Counted from the first letter of the stretch, positions 1 to 9,338 are shown. The stretch is 20,165 bases of DNA from Verrucomicrobiota bacterium (GCA_030916665.1 JAUPWC010000565.1:1-20165); one strand, 5' to 3'. Notes: generated from the sequence alone by a model not told the origin. A program made the numbers and translations.

Positions 1-3000
1 CCACGGCCGAGCCCCAGGGCCTTCGAGGCCTCCTCCGTGAGCTTGATGTCCTTCGACTGGCTCAGGTGGTTGATCAGCTCGCCGAGCACCGTCGCGATGC
101 CCTCCCGGGCCACCGGCTTGTCCTCGGCGTGGAGCTTGTGGGCGAGGTACTTGGGGAGCGAGAGCACGGCCGCGTCCATGCCGCCCTCGGGCGATACGAT
201 CTCGATAGCCAGCTCGCCGCGCGCTGCCTGCGCGCCATCCTCGGGTGTGGGGATCAGCCCCTCATTCTTGATCGCCCAGTCCGTCTTCTCGCTGTGGGTC
301 TCCTCCTTGCTGCGGAAGGCGGGGAACCGGTACGGGAAGGTGCGGAAGAACACCGACGCGGGGAACTCGTCCGCGAACTGCTTGCGCACGTCGTGCCAGT
401 AGATGGCGTTCAGGGCGTAGGCGGCGTCCTCGTTCCCGCCCACGGCCTTCTTGAAGAACTCCGCCGTGTCGAACCGGGACTTCGCCTGCTGCACGATCTC
501 CTTCGCCGGCGAGCTGGCGTCGACCGACTCCCGACGGGCGTCCGCCAGGAGCTTGTCGATGTTGATCTTCAGGCCTTCGAGGTACGACCGGGCCTGCTCA
601 GCCTCCTCGGCCGAGTGCGCCATGGCGCGCTTCACGAACTGCTCGGCGTCCGCCTCGGTGTCGGGCGTGCCGCCCTCGTTCACCGCTTCGACGTACCGCT
701 GAGCCAGCCGCTCGGTGACAGGCACCGTGTAGTACGACCCGCCCGGCACCTTCATCTGGTACCGCTCGCGCTGGGCCTCGATGTCCGACACCCGCTGCCC
801 GGCCTTGTTCTTGCTGCCGAAGATCTTGTGCCCGGAGAACGGCCGCTCGTAGTCGTACGTGACCCCGCCGAACTCGACCGGGGCCTCCTCCACGCCGCCG
901 GCAACCTGCAGCCCGTCCTCGGTCTCCCCCTCCTCTTCACCGAACCCCATCGTCTGCCGGTCGAGCGGCACGCCCTCCTGGGGGCGGCCTTCACCGAAGA
1001 CGTCCTCCTCATCCTCGAGCACGAACGGCGTAGCGGCCCGCTCGGGCTGCTCGCCGCCGGCCTCGGTCGGGCTCCGTGCCTCGCGCCGGTCCAGGCCGAG
1101 CAGGTGCCGTGTGATCGCCTCCGCCTTGGGGACATTCTCCAGCCCGAACCGTTCGGCGATGGCGCTGCGCAGCTTCATCAGGCGCATCTGCTGCTGCTCC
1201 GGCGTGAGGCCGGTCAGGCTCTTGTCCGCCTCGGAGTAGCTCTTGAGGTACCCCAGCAGCTCCTGCTGGGAGAGCGTGCGGCCTGCCATCTGGGACAGGG
1301 CCTTCGTGAGCGGCACACGCTTGCCGGACACCAGCTCGCGCATGTCTTTCGCGAACTTCCGACGCGCGTCTTTGTTCGAGGGATCCAGCGCCATCATCTC
1401 GTGCGCCTTGGCGAAGATCTCCCGCAGGCGCAGCTTCGCTTCGGGCGTGCCGGCGAAGTCGACCATCGCCTCCTCGACCCTGGCCGCCTCGTCCGGATTC
1501 GCCTCGCCCTTGGCGATGTGGGTGATCAGCTTCCCGAACGCCCGCACGACACGGTCGACCGTCTCGACCGGCCGGTACTCGTTGTCGAACAGCTGCCAGA
1601 CGGCAATGGAGCTCTCGCTCTGTCCCGTCGTCATGGTGCCACCAGGCTGCGACCCGATCGGTCCGCGCTGGGTGGTCTTCGGGCGCGGCTGGGCGCGCAG
1701 GAGCGCCTCGGTGGTCAGCGGCGCCTTCCGGCTGGCCTCCATCTTTTCGAGGTCTGAAGTAAGCGCTTGCTCACGCGTGTGGGCCGGCGCGAAGCCCATC
1801 TCCACCAGCAGGTCTCCGATCGGATCCTGGCTCGTCGCCGAGAGGGACTTCTTCGTGCCCCGGAGCTTCTTCCCGATGAGCTTGAGCGCGTCCTCGGCGC
1901 TCGCGACCTTGTCCTTCTCCATCTCTTTCAGGAACGCCTGCGCCACGGCGCGCCGCAGCTCGGGCGAGTTCGCCACGGCCCCGGGCTCGTTCTCGTACTG
2001 GAGGACAGTCTCGACGGTCCGCTGGTCCGCCTTGTCGAGTTTCTCGATGCGCTGGTTCAGGCGCTGACCCATGTCGATCAGGTCCTCGCCGTGCCTGGCA
2101 AGCGCGCCGCCGTCGTTCTCCCCTTCGGCCCAGTCAGCCCGTTCGGCGAGCTTCGACGCATAGTCGTGCAGCTCGTCGTACCGCATCTTCCGCATGATGC
2201 CGGCTGTCAGCTCCAACTTCGACTCGCCCAGTCCCTCTTTCACCCGCTCGGCCATGGCCGGCGCGTCATAGATGGCCCGACGGACCACGCCCTCGGCGGC
2301 GGCCAGCTTCTTCTCGAGCGTGTCGGCGTCCTCGAACTCCTCGCCGGCGATCCCTTTCAGGTGCTCGCCCACCTCGCCCACGGCCTGCCCGATGCCCGAC
2401 TTCTGCACCGCTTCGCCAGCCTGGCCGGCCAGGGCCGCCGCGCGGCGCATCTCGGCCCGGGCCCGCAGGCCCATGACCCCGCCCGCGTCGTTGGCCCCGC
2501 CCACGGCGCCATGGACAGCGCCGAAGGGCGCCATGCCCACCGCACCGGCGATCCCTGCCTCCTTGATCGCCTCCACGTCCGTCGGTGCGCCCATGGGCTG
2601 GCCGCGCAGCGCCTGCATGGCCTGCTGGGCTGTGTACTCCTCACCGGCCTCCTGCAGGCCCTCGCCGACCATCGTTGCGCCCATCCGGCCAGCGAACTTG
2701 CCGACAGGGCTGGCCGTGCCGAGCAGCTTCGAGGTGGCCGCCGCGAGCGGGCCCTTCCCGACGATCGACATGATCGGGAGCATGTTGACGCCGCCCTGCA
2801 CCAGGCCCTGCGCGGCGGAGGCACCCAGCACCTCCTGCGGGGTGGCTCCGGTGGGCTCCTGGTAGTGCCGCATCGCCACCTCGCCGCCGGACATCGGGAC
2901 GAGGGAGGCGAAGGCACCCGGGGCACCGCCGACGACCGCCGCCGCGCCGGTAGGCAGCAGGCTGCCGGCGGCCTGGCCGACAGCGCCCGCACCGTACTGC

Positions 3001-3317
3001 AGCGCGCTCGAGAGGTCCTCGATCTGGCCAGTCTGGTTGATGAACGGGCTGGCCGCCCCGGCGATCTGCGCCCGGCGCAGGGCGCTCTCCTTCATCTTGG
3101 CGGCGGAGTCCCGGAACCCCATCGAGTCGGCCATGGCCGCCCCGAAGGCTTGGATGTTCGCCAGCGAGCCGTGCAGGCCGGACTTGAAGCCACGGCCGAG
3201 CTCCGAGCCCGGCATCGCCTCCGCTTCGGTCCAGCTGGTGTCGTGCTGTACCGGCTGGTCTACGGCGTAGGGGCGCCGGAGGGCGGACGAGGGCTGGTCG
3301 ACGAGGTAGCCGGCCAT
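1..3317 (-). CDS. Giant internal virion (ejection-type) protein, partial at C-terminus
   Basis: Translating the minus strand from the ATG at 3317 gives an uninterrupted frame to base 1, at least 1105 residues, so the C-terminus lies outside the window. The N-terminus has a motif around residues 40-85 (GRGFKSGLHGSLANIQAFGA, then a Met/Ala/Lys-rich helix). Two long glycine/alanine-rich hydrophobic stretches follow, at about 103-145 and 165-275, the kind of segment seen near the start of large ejected or polyvalent phage proteins. Residues about 320-760 look helical and charged. An acidic linker at about 765-815 (EDEEDVFGEG, FGEEEGETED) leads into a further alpha/beta region with no motif I recognise. 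The start overlaps the upstream stop as TGATG with no clear Shine-Dalgarno, so coupled translation is likely. I infer a virion protein delivered with the DNA, perhaps with enzymatic domains beyond the edge. No polymerase, protease or methyltransferase motif is visible in this part. Confidence 0.85.
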   Translation of the reverse strand, partial: MAGYLVDQPSSALRRPYAVDQPVQHDTSWTEAEAMPGSELGRGFKSGLHGSLANIQAFGAAMADSMGFRDSAAKMKESALRRAQIAGAASPFINQTGQIEDLSSALQYGAGAVGQAAGSLLPTGAAAVVGGAPGAFASLVPMSGGEVAMRHYQEPTGATPQEVLGASAAQGLVQGGVNMLPIMSIVGKGPLAAATSKLLGTASPVGKFAGRMGATMVGEGLQEAGEEYTAQQAMQALRGQPMGAPTDVEAIKEAGIAGAVGMAPFGAVHGAVGGANDAGGVMGLRARAEMRRAAALAGQAGEAVQKSGIGQAVGEVGEHLKGIAGEEFEDADTLEKKLAAAEGVVRRAIYDAPAMAERVKEGLGESKLELTAGIMRKMRYDELHDYASKLAERADWAEGENDGGALARHGEDLIDMGQRLNQRIEKLDKADQRTVETVLQYENEPGAVANSPELRRAVAQAFLKEMEKDKVASAEDALKLIGKKLRGTKKSLSATSQDPIGDLLVEMGFAPAHTREQALTSDLEKMEASRKAPLTTEALLRAQPRPKTTQRGPIGSQPGGTMTTGQSESSIAVWQLFDNEYRPVETVDRVVRAFGKLITHIAKGEANPDEAARVEEAMVDFAGTPEAKLRLREIFAKAHEMMALDPSNKDARRKFAKDMRELVSGKRVPLTKALSQMAGRTLSQQELLGYLKSYSEADKSLTGLTPEQQQMRLMKLRSAIAERFGLENVPKAEAITRHLLGLDRREARSPTEAGGEQPERAATPFVLEDEEDVFGEGRPQEGVPLDRQTMGFGEEEGETEDGLQVAGGVEEAPVEFGGVTYDYERPFSGHKIFGSKNKAGQRVSDIEAQRERYQMKVPGGSYYTVPVTERLAQRYVEAVNEGGTPDTEADAEQFVKRAMAHSAEEAEQARSYLEGLKINIDKLLADARRESVDASSPAKEIVQQAKSRFDTAEFFKKAVGGNEDAAYALNAIYWHDVRKQFADEFPASVFFRTFPYRFPAFRSKEETHSEKTDWAIKNEGLIPTPEDGAQAARGELAIEIVSPEGGMDAAVLSLPKYLAHKLHAEDKPVAREGIATVLGELINHLSQSKDIKLTEEASKALGLGR

Positions 3318-6058
3318 CAGCGGTTCCGCAGCCGGCCGTACGCGTCCGACAGCACGTCCAGCTCGCGCTGGTGAGCCGGCGCATTGATGATCAGGTTCGG
3401 GTCGCCGTGCTCGTACTCCCGGCGCGACATGGTCCGGCCGTCGGGCAGGACCACAGTGTCGTACAGCGCGCCCTTCTCGATCTGCACCGGCCCACGCCGC
3501 CCCTGCAGCCCCTGCGCCTTCGCATACGGCCCGGTGATCCAGGTCTTGAGCGCGCCCTTCACACCCTCCCGGTTCGCCTCCGTGCCGAGTTCGAGCTTGG
3601 CCAGCCGAGCCATCTCGGCGAAGTCCGCCGCACTGGCTGCGCGGGGGTCCAGGCCAGCCTGCTGGAGCGTGCCCAAGATCAGCTCATTCGCCCGCGTGCG
3701 CTGCTCGCGGCCGAGCTCCTCGCCCTTCGGGCCTTTCTGGATGAACACCGCGTCGAGGGCCTTGTTGTACGCCTCGGTGCGCTTCTCGTCCTGCTCGAAC
3801 GCCCGGTCGGCACGGCCGGCACCGTAATCCCGGTCCTTGTTGAACTGCTCGATCTTGGCGCGCTGCATGGCCAGCTGGCGCTCGAGGGCGCGGTGCTGGA
3901 CAGCGGCGTCGTAGACGAGGTCCTGCCCCCGGCGCTGGGTAGACGACTGGATCTGAGCGGTCCGGAGCGGGCTCTCGGCCAGCATGCGGCGGTTCTGGGC
4001 GCCAGCGATCATCTTGCCCTCGATCGACTGGATCGGCACCTCCCGCCCGTCGGACGTCGTGACCGTGCCCGGGGTCTGGGCCGGCGCGGCGTACTTCGAC
4101 TCGATGGCGGCGTGCTCGGCGGCGATGTTCGCCGGGTTGTAGCGCGGGTTCGTCGCCCGGTCGCGAGCGTCGGCGGCGCGCAGGGCCGTGGCCTGCCGGT
4201 CCACGAAAGCCATGGCGTTGCGCTGCTGTTCGGGCGTGGAGCCGTCGGTGATGGTGACTTGGTTCCCTACGCGAGAGCTGCGCAGAGGGTTCGGATTCCG
4301 CTGGCCGGTCTGGGACCAGTCCAGCTGGGGCTCCGGACGCACGTCGCCGCGAGCGGCCTCTTCGGGGGAAATCCCGCCCCGCGTGGCTTGCTCGTTGCCC
4401 GCGCCGGCCGGCTGGGGCGCGCCTCCTCCCGCACGCTCCCACGCCTTTCGAGCGCCGCCAAGGGCGCCGCCGGTCATGTTGTCAGCGTATCCCGCCCCCC
4501 GGATGGCGATGTCGCGGCCGAGCGTGTACTCGTCCGCATGGGCGCGGTCAGGCGGCGCGATCGCGTTGTAGAGCGGAGCAGTGTACGGGTTGCCGCGCAG
4601 TGCACTGTCGACCCGCTGTCCCACGTTCCGGCTTGTTTCGGGGCTGGTGTCGGCGCCCACGCGTTGGGCAGCTTCGTCCGTGGTCTCGCCCATTCCTTTG
4701 TATCCGGCATAGCCGAGCGCACCGGTAGCGGCGAGCGAGCCAGCAACCCTCATGGGCCAGCCCGCCAGATTACCGGCCGCTCCCTTCACTGCTTTCGCCG
4801 CTCCGGCGATCTTCTCACCGCCGGCCTTCCCGATCGCACCGGCCTTCTGCATGACGGTCTGCGGGCCAGCCGGCGCAGCGGCGGGCTTGATCCCGGCCAC
4901 ACCTTCCTTCAGGGCAGCGTCGGCGATCATGGGAGGCGGGGTGCCAGACGGCAGCGGGCGCGCCTGGGCAGCAGCCATATCCGCAGCGCGCGCCCGCGCC
5001 GCTGCCTCCATGTTGAGGGGCGGCACAGGCGACTGCGCAGCGGGGGCGCCACGCACAGCGTTACCGAAGTTGTCCGTGATCGGCATCTGGCTGCCGGGAG
5101 TGATCCCGCGCTTCGAACCGAAGTCGTCGATCCCACCGCCGCCATAGAACTTGCGCAGAGCGTTCGCACCGGTCAGCTTGTTCGGAGGCGCGCCGTTCGT
5201 CGCCTCCACGATCTTGTCGAGGGCAGCCGCGCCGCCCAGGGCGTCCACGGTGGCGTTGGGCAGGACGTACTCCCCGGCGGCCACGACGATGTGGTGCTTG
5301 TCCTCGCCCTGCTCGGCAGGGAAGCCCTTGCCGGGGTCGGTAACGGGGCCGCCTTTCGAGCCGCGCGTGGCGCCTTCGACCACGTCCGTCGAGGGGTACG
5401 GGTTCCGGTAGTTGAACGGGGTGGTCGGCGGCGCGAGGCGGCCAGGCCTGAGCGCAGTGGGCGCGGGCGCCACGGGCGGCGGGGCCACGGGCGGCGCAAC
5501 CGGCATGGCCGGCGGAGCCAGGATCGACGGAGGGGCCACGGCCGGCCGGGGCCGAGGGGCAGGCGCCACCATGCCGCCAGACTGGTAGCCACGGCGCAGG
5601 GGGTTGTCCATGCCGGGCAGGGCGCCAGCACCGAGGTCCATCTGGCTCGGGCCGGCGGCGCCGTGCATGGGGAACGTGGCGGTGCCCGGCTCGCCGGGGA
5701 TCGAGTAGACCGCGCCGCCATGGGCGTAGCCGCTGGGCCCCATGCCGTACCGGTCCTTGAGGGCTCCCATGAACGTGGGCGGCGCGGTGCCGGCGGCGTT
5801 TTTGCCGAGGCGCCCGAGCTCCTGGTTCGTGAGCGTGGGCACTCCGGGATTGAGGGCGGTAGCCGGCGGCGCCATGGGCACCACGTTCGGCATGATCGGC
5901 GCGGCTTCCGGGTTGTCCAGCATCGCAGCGCGCTGGGCGAGCGGCTGGGCGAGGATGCCTTGGCTGGCCGGCTTGGTCACTTCACCGCCGAGCGCGTAGT
6001 GGAGCGCGCTCTTGCGCTTGAAGTTCTCGGACATGTTGGATTTGCAGTTCTTCTTCAT
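3317..6058 (-). CDS. Proline/glycine-rich virion protein (913 aa), probable internal virion component
   Basis: I chose the ATG at 6058 (MKKNCKSNMS), because an AGGGG Shine-Dalgarno sits just upstream, overlapping the TAG of the previous gene. The same frame stays open another 254 codons upstream, but only as a shadow of that gene. Residues 50-220 are low-complexity and Pro/Ala/Gly-rich, with the densest polyproline tract at about 165-215. At 250-290 there is a motif of the type GEYVLPN...ALGG...LDKIV, which resembles the 'DGEFV' segment found in many large phage tail and internal proteins. Residues 405-455 contain Ala/Gly-rich, potentially membrane-active helices (VAGSLAATGALGYAGYKG). The region 605-830 is strongly helical and rich in Arg, Gln and Glu (RALERQLAMQRAKIEQ), a likely coiled coil. 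It is followed directly by the giant protein through a TGATG overlap. The two probably act in the same complex during DNA ejection (inference). No enzymatic motif is recognised. Confidence 0.85.
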   Translation of the reverse strand: MKKNCKSNMSENFKRKSALHYALGGEVTKPASQGILAQPLAQRAAMLDNPEAAPIMPNVVPMAPPATALNPGVPTLTNQELGRLGKNAAGTAPPTFMGALKDRYGMGPSGYAHGGAVYSIPGEPGTATFPMHGAAGPSQMDLGAGALPGMDNPLRRGYQSGGMVAPAPRPRPAVAPPSILAPPAMPVAPPVAPPPVAPAPTALRPGRLAPPTTPFNYRNPYPSTDVVEGATRGSKGGPVTDPGKGFPAEQGEDKHHIVVAAGEYVLPNATVDALGGAAALDKIVEATNGAPPNKLTGANALRKFYGGGGIDDFGSKRGITPGSQMPITDNFGNAVRGAPAAQSPVPPLNMEAAARARAADMAAAQARPLPSGTPPPMIADAALKEGVAGIKPAAAPAGPQTVMQKAGAIGKAGGEKIAGAAKAVKGAAGNLAGWPMRVAGSLAATGALGYAGYKGMGETTDEAAQRVGADTSPETSRNVGQRVDSALRGNPYTAPLYNAIAPPDRAHADEYTLGRDIAIRGAGYADNMTGGALGGARKAWERAGGGAPQPAGAGNEQATRGGISPEEAARGDVRPEPQLDWSQTGQRNPNPLRSSRVGNQVTITDGSTPEQQRNAMAFVDRQATALRAADARDRATNPRYNPANIAAEHAAIESKYAAPAQTPGTVTTSDGREVPIQSIEGKMIAGAQNRRMLAESPLRTAQIQSSTQRRGQDLVYDAAVQHRALERQLAMQRAKIEQFNKDRDYGAGRADRAFEQDEKRTEAYNKALDAVFIQKGPKGEELGREQRTRANELILGTLQQAGLDPRAASAADFAEMARLAKLELGTEANREGVKGALKTWITGPYAKAQGLQGRRGPVQIEKGALYDTVVLPDGRTMSRREYEHGDPNLIINAPAHQRELDVLSDAYGRLRNR

Positions 6059-6066
6059 GGTGACCC

Positions 6067-7509
6067 CTATTCCGCCTTGGTGGCGATGCCCGTCATGCCG
6101 TTGAGCGCATACGAGGCCGCTTGAGCGTACATGTTGCCCGTTTCCGCAGCGGCGCGCACGTGGTTCGACACCGCTTGATTGATGAACCCGGCCGAGATCT
6201 CTGCGTAGCGCAGGTCGTTCGCCGTGTTCCCGAACACGCCCTTCATCGACAGCTCCGACGCCTGGATCGCCGCGCGGTAGTAGTCCACGAGCGAGGCCAA
6301 GAACTGGCGCTGCGCTTCCGCCGTCTGCGAGGCGTACTGGATCTCGTCGCGGAAGAACTGGGAGTAGGCCGTCACCAGTTTGGCGATGGCGTCGTTCACC
6401 CCGAGCCGGTACTTCATGGCGGTGTCGCCGGCGAACTTGGAGAAGTCGAGGCTCAGGCCGATGTGGTCGAGCGCCTGCTTCACCTTGGCGCGGTTCTGGT
6501 CCGTCTCTTCCTTCATGGTGGCGAGGCGCTGCGTGAACTCCGCCTTGTAGTTCTCGAGGTCCGTGTTGATGAAGATCTGCGTGGAGGACAGGTACGAGTC
6601 GATGTCCTTCACGGCTACGTTGAAGAAGAACTCCTGCGAGCGCACCGCTTGGTCGGCAGCGATGGCGATCGCGGCGTTCGTGGTCGTCTGCCCTGCCGCC
6701 AGTGCCTGGTACGTCAGCACACCGGGCGGGATCGAGAACCCACGGGAGGCCCAGAGCGTGGCAGCCTCGGACTCGGCGCGAGCCGCTTCGGCCACGGCCT
6801 GCCCGCGAGCGCGCGCCCACGCGATGTTTTGGACGTTGTTCGAGGCGACGGTGAGCGCGTCGTCTACCTTGCCATCGAGCCCGGAGCGCCGGCCATCGAG
6901 CGTGGTGTTCAGGTCAGCGATGCTCGTCGTCATGGCGCTCTTCATCGCCGTGATGGCAGTGGAGAGAGCGCCCTTCAGCTCGAGCTCGAGCGTGTTCAAC
7001 TTGGCGGTCATGCTGTTGTAGTACGTACCGTCGAGCACGTTGTCGAGCATGGAGTCGAGCGCCGAGACCTCCGTCGGAGACGCGGGCAAGTAGCTCGTCA
7101 GCCATGACGTTTCGAGCCGCCCCAGATCTGCAGTGAAGTCCGTTTGGATCTGCGCAAGGTTGACCTTGAGCGCCTCGGGCATCGTCGGGAAGTTAGGCAG
7201 CGTCGGGAACGCCGGCGTGGCTGTCCACTTCGTCGTGGCAGATGACGAGGTCTCCGGAGTCGGCCGGACGTGCTGGTAGCGCACGAGGCCCTGATCCAGC
7301 CCGTTCTGGCCTTGGCTGGCGGCGGTGCCCATCCACTCCGCAGCCGCACGAAGGTACTCGAGATTCTGGTCAGCGGTGTGCTTGAGGAACTTGAACATGT
7401 CCGCAGCGCCGGGGTCCGCCGGCCACGAGTACGAACCGAAGCTCGAACCCTGTGAGGAAGACGTCGTGCCGAAGATATTGCTGCGGTTTGCGAGAGAGGC
7501 ATTGGCCAT
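6067..7509 (-). CDS. Helical virion structural protein (480 aa)
   Basis: The ATG at 7509 follows the previous stop by two bases, with GGAG about seven bases upstream. Residues 1-30 are Ser/Asn/Gly-rich. A short proline-repeated patch lies near 95-115 (FPTLPNFPTMP). From about 115 to the end the protein is almost wholly alpha-helical, with long Ala/Gln/Glu stretches (for example TAEAQRQFLASLVDYY) and probable coiled coils near 150-230 and 300-410. No signal peptide or membrane segment is visible. The composition and the position before two giant ejection-type proteins suggest an internal virion or tail-tip protein. I do not recognise a named family. The existence of the gene is secure from its start, its spacing and its 480-codon frame. 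Confidence 0.85.
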   Translation of the reverse strand: MANASLANRSNIFGTTSSSQGSSFGSYSWPADPGAADMFKFLKHTADQNLEYLRAAAEWMGTAASQGQNGLDQGLVRYQHVRPTPETSSSATTKWTATPAFPTLPNFPTMPEALKVNLAQIQTDFTADLGRLETSWLTSYLPASPTEVSALDSMLDNVLDGTYYNSMTAKLNTLELELKGALSTAITAMKSAMTTSIADLNTTLDGRRSGLDGKVDDALTVASNNVQNIAWARARGQAVAEAARAESEAATLWASRGFSIPPGVLTYQALAAGQTTTNAAIAIAADQAVRSQEFFFNVAVKDIDSYLSSTQIFINTDLENYKAEFTQRLATMKEETDQNRAKVKQALDHIGLSLDFSKFAGDTAMKYRLGVNDAIAKLVTAYSQFFRDEIQYASQTAEAQRQFLASLVDYYRAAIQASELSMKGVFGNTANDLRYAEISAGFINQAVSNHVRAAAETGNMYAQAASYALNGMTGIATKAE

Positions 7510-7511
7510 GA

Positions 7512-9329
7512 TCAGGCTCCGTGACGTTGACGCGACGGCACCGGCAGGAACTCAGCACTGTCCAGTTCGAAGTCGCATCCTGCTACGTTGTCGAGACGCA
7601 TGGCCCAGTACCGTCCGGCCATGCCCTTGCCGATGGGCACCCGTGTGCCCTTCACCTTGTCGCTCGTCGGCATGAGCAGGTAGTAGCGCGGCTCATCCTC
7701 GTTGGCCATCGCCTTGAGGCGCATGCGGCCGGTGGTCTTGAGCCCGAACCGTGCCACCTCCATGCGCTTCGTGCGGCCATCTTGGAAGTCCGTCTTCGGC
7801 CACTGCACGGAGGCGCGGATGTCCTGCCCAGCGTCGTCGTCTGCGCCGTACTCGTAGATCCCGCCGGCGTTGGCGACGTACGTCTTGCCGTTCATCTGGC
7901 ACATCGAGTTCGCCGGCATGCGCAGGTAGCGCGACACGGCGGCGCTCTCCGCGTTGATCGTCCAGCCATAGTACGGAGCGTTCGTCGGGTTCTCCGTCGT
8001 GGGCCCGTACGCAGCCGTGGCGGTGACGACGCTCGCCCGGCCACCGAAACCGAAGCCGCCCGTCGGTGCGTGCCACGCCCGGTACTCGCTGATCGTGGCC
8101 AGTCCGCTCCACACAAGCCCGCTGGAGGGCACGAAGCGCAGGACGGAAGTATTCGGGGCGACGCCCGCGTAGACCAGACCGCCGCTGGGCGTGAACGCCA
8201 GCACGGAGACGTTCGACGCGGTGCCGGCGTAGACATAGCCGCCACTCGTGTGGAAGGGCAGGACCTCTTGGATCTGCGCACCGCCGGCGAGGGCCAGCCC
8301 GCCGCTGGGGACGAAGGTGGTGAGCTCACGCTCTTCCGCGTCGCCGCCCCACCGGAGCCCCCCGTCAGGCATGAAGTCGGTGGCCGCGATGTCGTAAATC
8401 GTCGGAGAGAAGAACTCGAGCGCAGTGTCAGCGCCAGCCGTGACGCCAAGCAGGACCGTACCGTCGAACTCGTAGACTGTGGCACCACCGAGCGTGATGG
8501 CGCCGGCCATCGCTTCTTCGTAGATGTTCGGTGTCTCGAAGTAATACGGAGACTCGGACGTGACGGTGGCGCCGCCGACCATGTCGTAGGCGTCGACGCC
8601 GCCAAACTCCAGCGCGACGTCGCCACCGAGCATCGAGCCCCAGAGCGGAGCGACCTCGAGCGTCGAGGGGAACTCCATCGCGACGTCGCCACCGACCGTG
8701 CCACCACCGGTCATCGCCACTTCGCGGGGGTTGAACTCGATAGCTGCGTCGCCTGCGGCCGACACGCCGCCCGTCATGGCGTGCGTGTAGTCCGTCAGGT
8801 CCTGCATGCCGACGTGGTCGGTCGGCGGGGTGTAGGCCCACGCGGACGCCCCGAAGTTGGCAGTGAAGGTGGCCGTGGTGCTGCTGAAAGAGCCCACTGC
8901 GATGTAGAGCGGCGAGGCAGGCAAGCCGCTGGACACAGTCGCCCACGTACCCCCGTTGCGGTTCCAGCTGATCGTGCCGGAATCGAGGTCCATCGCCAGA
9001 CCGAGGACGTCGCCAGTGCTGATGCCGCCATCAGCAGCGACGATCGAGCCGTTCTTGATGATGTTCCCGTTGGGGACCATCACCACCGCGTTTGTGGTCG
9101 AGGACAGATCCGGATAACCGGATACGTTGGCTGAGATGTTGGCGAAACCGAGGCACTCAGAGCCCGTGGCCGTGCCGATGGTGATTTCGCAGTACCACTT
9201 GCCCGACGACTTCCCGAGCGTCGAGCGAACCCCGCTGTAGTTCCCAGACGTGACTTGGGCAATAAGGTCACTGCCCGAAAGCGTGACGTTACTGCCCTTG
9301 TCTGAGGGGTTCCAAGTGGCGTAGGCCAC
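7512..9329 (-). CDS. SPRY-domain repeat-containing tail/virion protein (605 aa)
   Basis: Starts at a GTG (9329) with an AAGGGG Shine-Dalgarno overlapping the upstream TAA. Residues 1-165 fit a B30.2/SPRY beta-sandwich: a SSGKWYCEITIG strand, then ECLGFANIS, then GDVLGLAMDLDSGTISWNRN. Residues about 184-313 are roughly six degenerate 21-residue repeats built on 'GGxxxxGGDxAxEF'. Residues 319-438 are six 20-residue repeats built on 'FxPSGGLxYAGxA'. The C-terminal 165 residues (YYGWTINAES, LRMPANSMCQ, then WAMRLDNVAGCDFELDSAEF) resemble the conserved end of tail proteins that usually sit close to proteins like the 417-aa one here. SPRY folds bind proteins or glycans, so a surface-exposed adhesion or structural role is plausible. 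The precise function is unknown. Confidence 0.88.
   Translation of the reverse strand: MAYATWNPSDKGSNVTLSGSDLIAQVTSGNYSGVRSTLGKSSGKWYCEITIGTATGSECLGFANISANVSGYPDLSSTTNAVVMVPNGNIIKNGSIVAADGGISTGDVLGLAMDLDSGTISWNRNGGTWATVSSGLPASPLYIAVGSFSSTTATFTANFGASAWAYTPPTDHVGMQDLTDYTHAMTGGVSAAGDAAIEFNPREVAMTGGGTVGGDVAMEFPSTLEVAPLWGSMLGGDVALEFGGVDAYDMVGGATVTSESPYYFETPNIYEEAMAGAITLGGATVYEFDGTVLLGVTAGADTALEFFSPTIYDIAATDFMPDGGLRWGGDAEERELTTFVPSGGLALAGGAQIQEVLPFHTSGGYVYAGTASNVSVLAFTPSGGLVYAGVAPNTSVLRFVPSSGLVWSGLATISEYRAWHAPTGGFGFGGRASVVTATAAYGPTTENPTNAPYYGWTINAESAAVSRYLRMPANSMCQMNGKTYVANAGGIYEYGADDDAGQDIRASVQWPKTDFQDGRTKRMEVARFGLKTTGRMRLKAMANEDEPRYYLLMPTSDKVKGTRVPIGKGMAGRYWAMRLDNVAGCDFELDSAEFLPVPSRQRHGA
8016..8375 (-). 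repeat. Six tandem 20-residue (60-base) coding repeats, 'FxPSGGLxYAGxA' type
   Basis: Inside the 605-aa protein, residues 319-438 form six consecutive units of exactly 20 codons: units begin FMPDGGL, FVPSGGL, FHTSGGY, FTPSGGL, FVPSSGL and WHAPTGG. The DNA is only partly conserved between copies, so the array is old or under selection at protein level. It probably forms a repetitive beta structure. Confidence 0.85.
8391..8780 (-). repeat. Six degenerate ~21-residue coding repeats, 'GGDxAxEF' type
   Basis: Residues about 184-313 of the same protein repeat a unit with a GG...GGD.A.EF core: AGDAAIEF, GGDVAMEF, GGDVALEF, a diverged ESPYYFE copy, GGATVYEF and GADTALEF. Spacing varies from about 20 to 24 residues. 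It lies directly before the 20-residue array, with a different consensus but a similar Gly-rich strand rhythm. Confidence 0.75.
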
Positions 9330-9338
9330 AGCTGCCCC

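Noticed and set aside
6059..6820. Upstream 254-codon extension of the 913-aa gene
   Set aside because: It lies wholly inside the 480-aa gene in another frame and has shadow-like composition. The ATG at 6058 has a proper Shine-Dalgarno.
7180..7215. Short direct DNA repeat around 'cgtcgggaa'
   Set aside because: It simply encodes the FPTLPNFPTMP peptide repeat of the 480-aa protein. Two imperfect copies are not evidence of an att site or mobile element.
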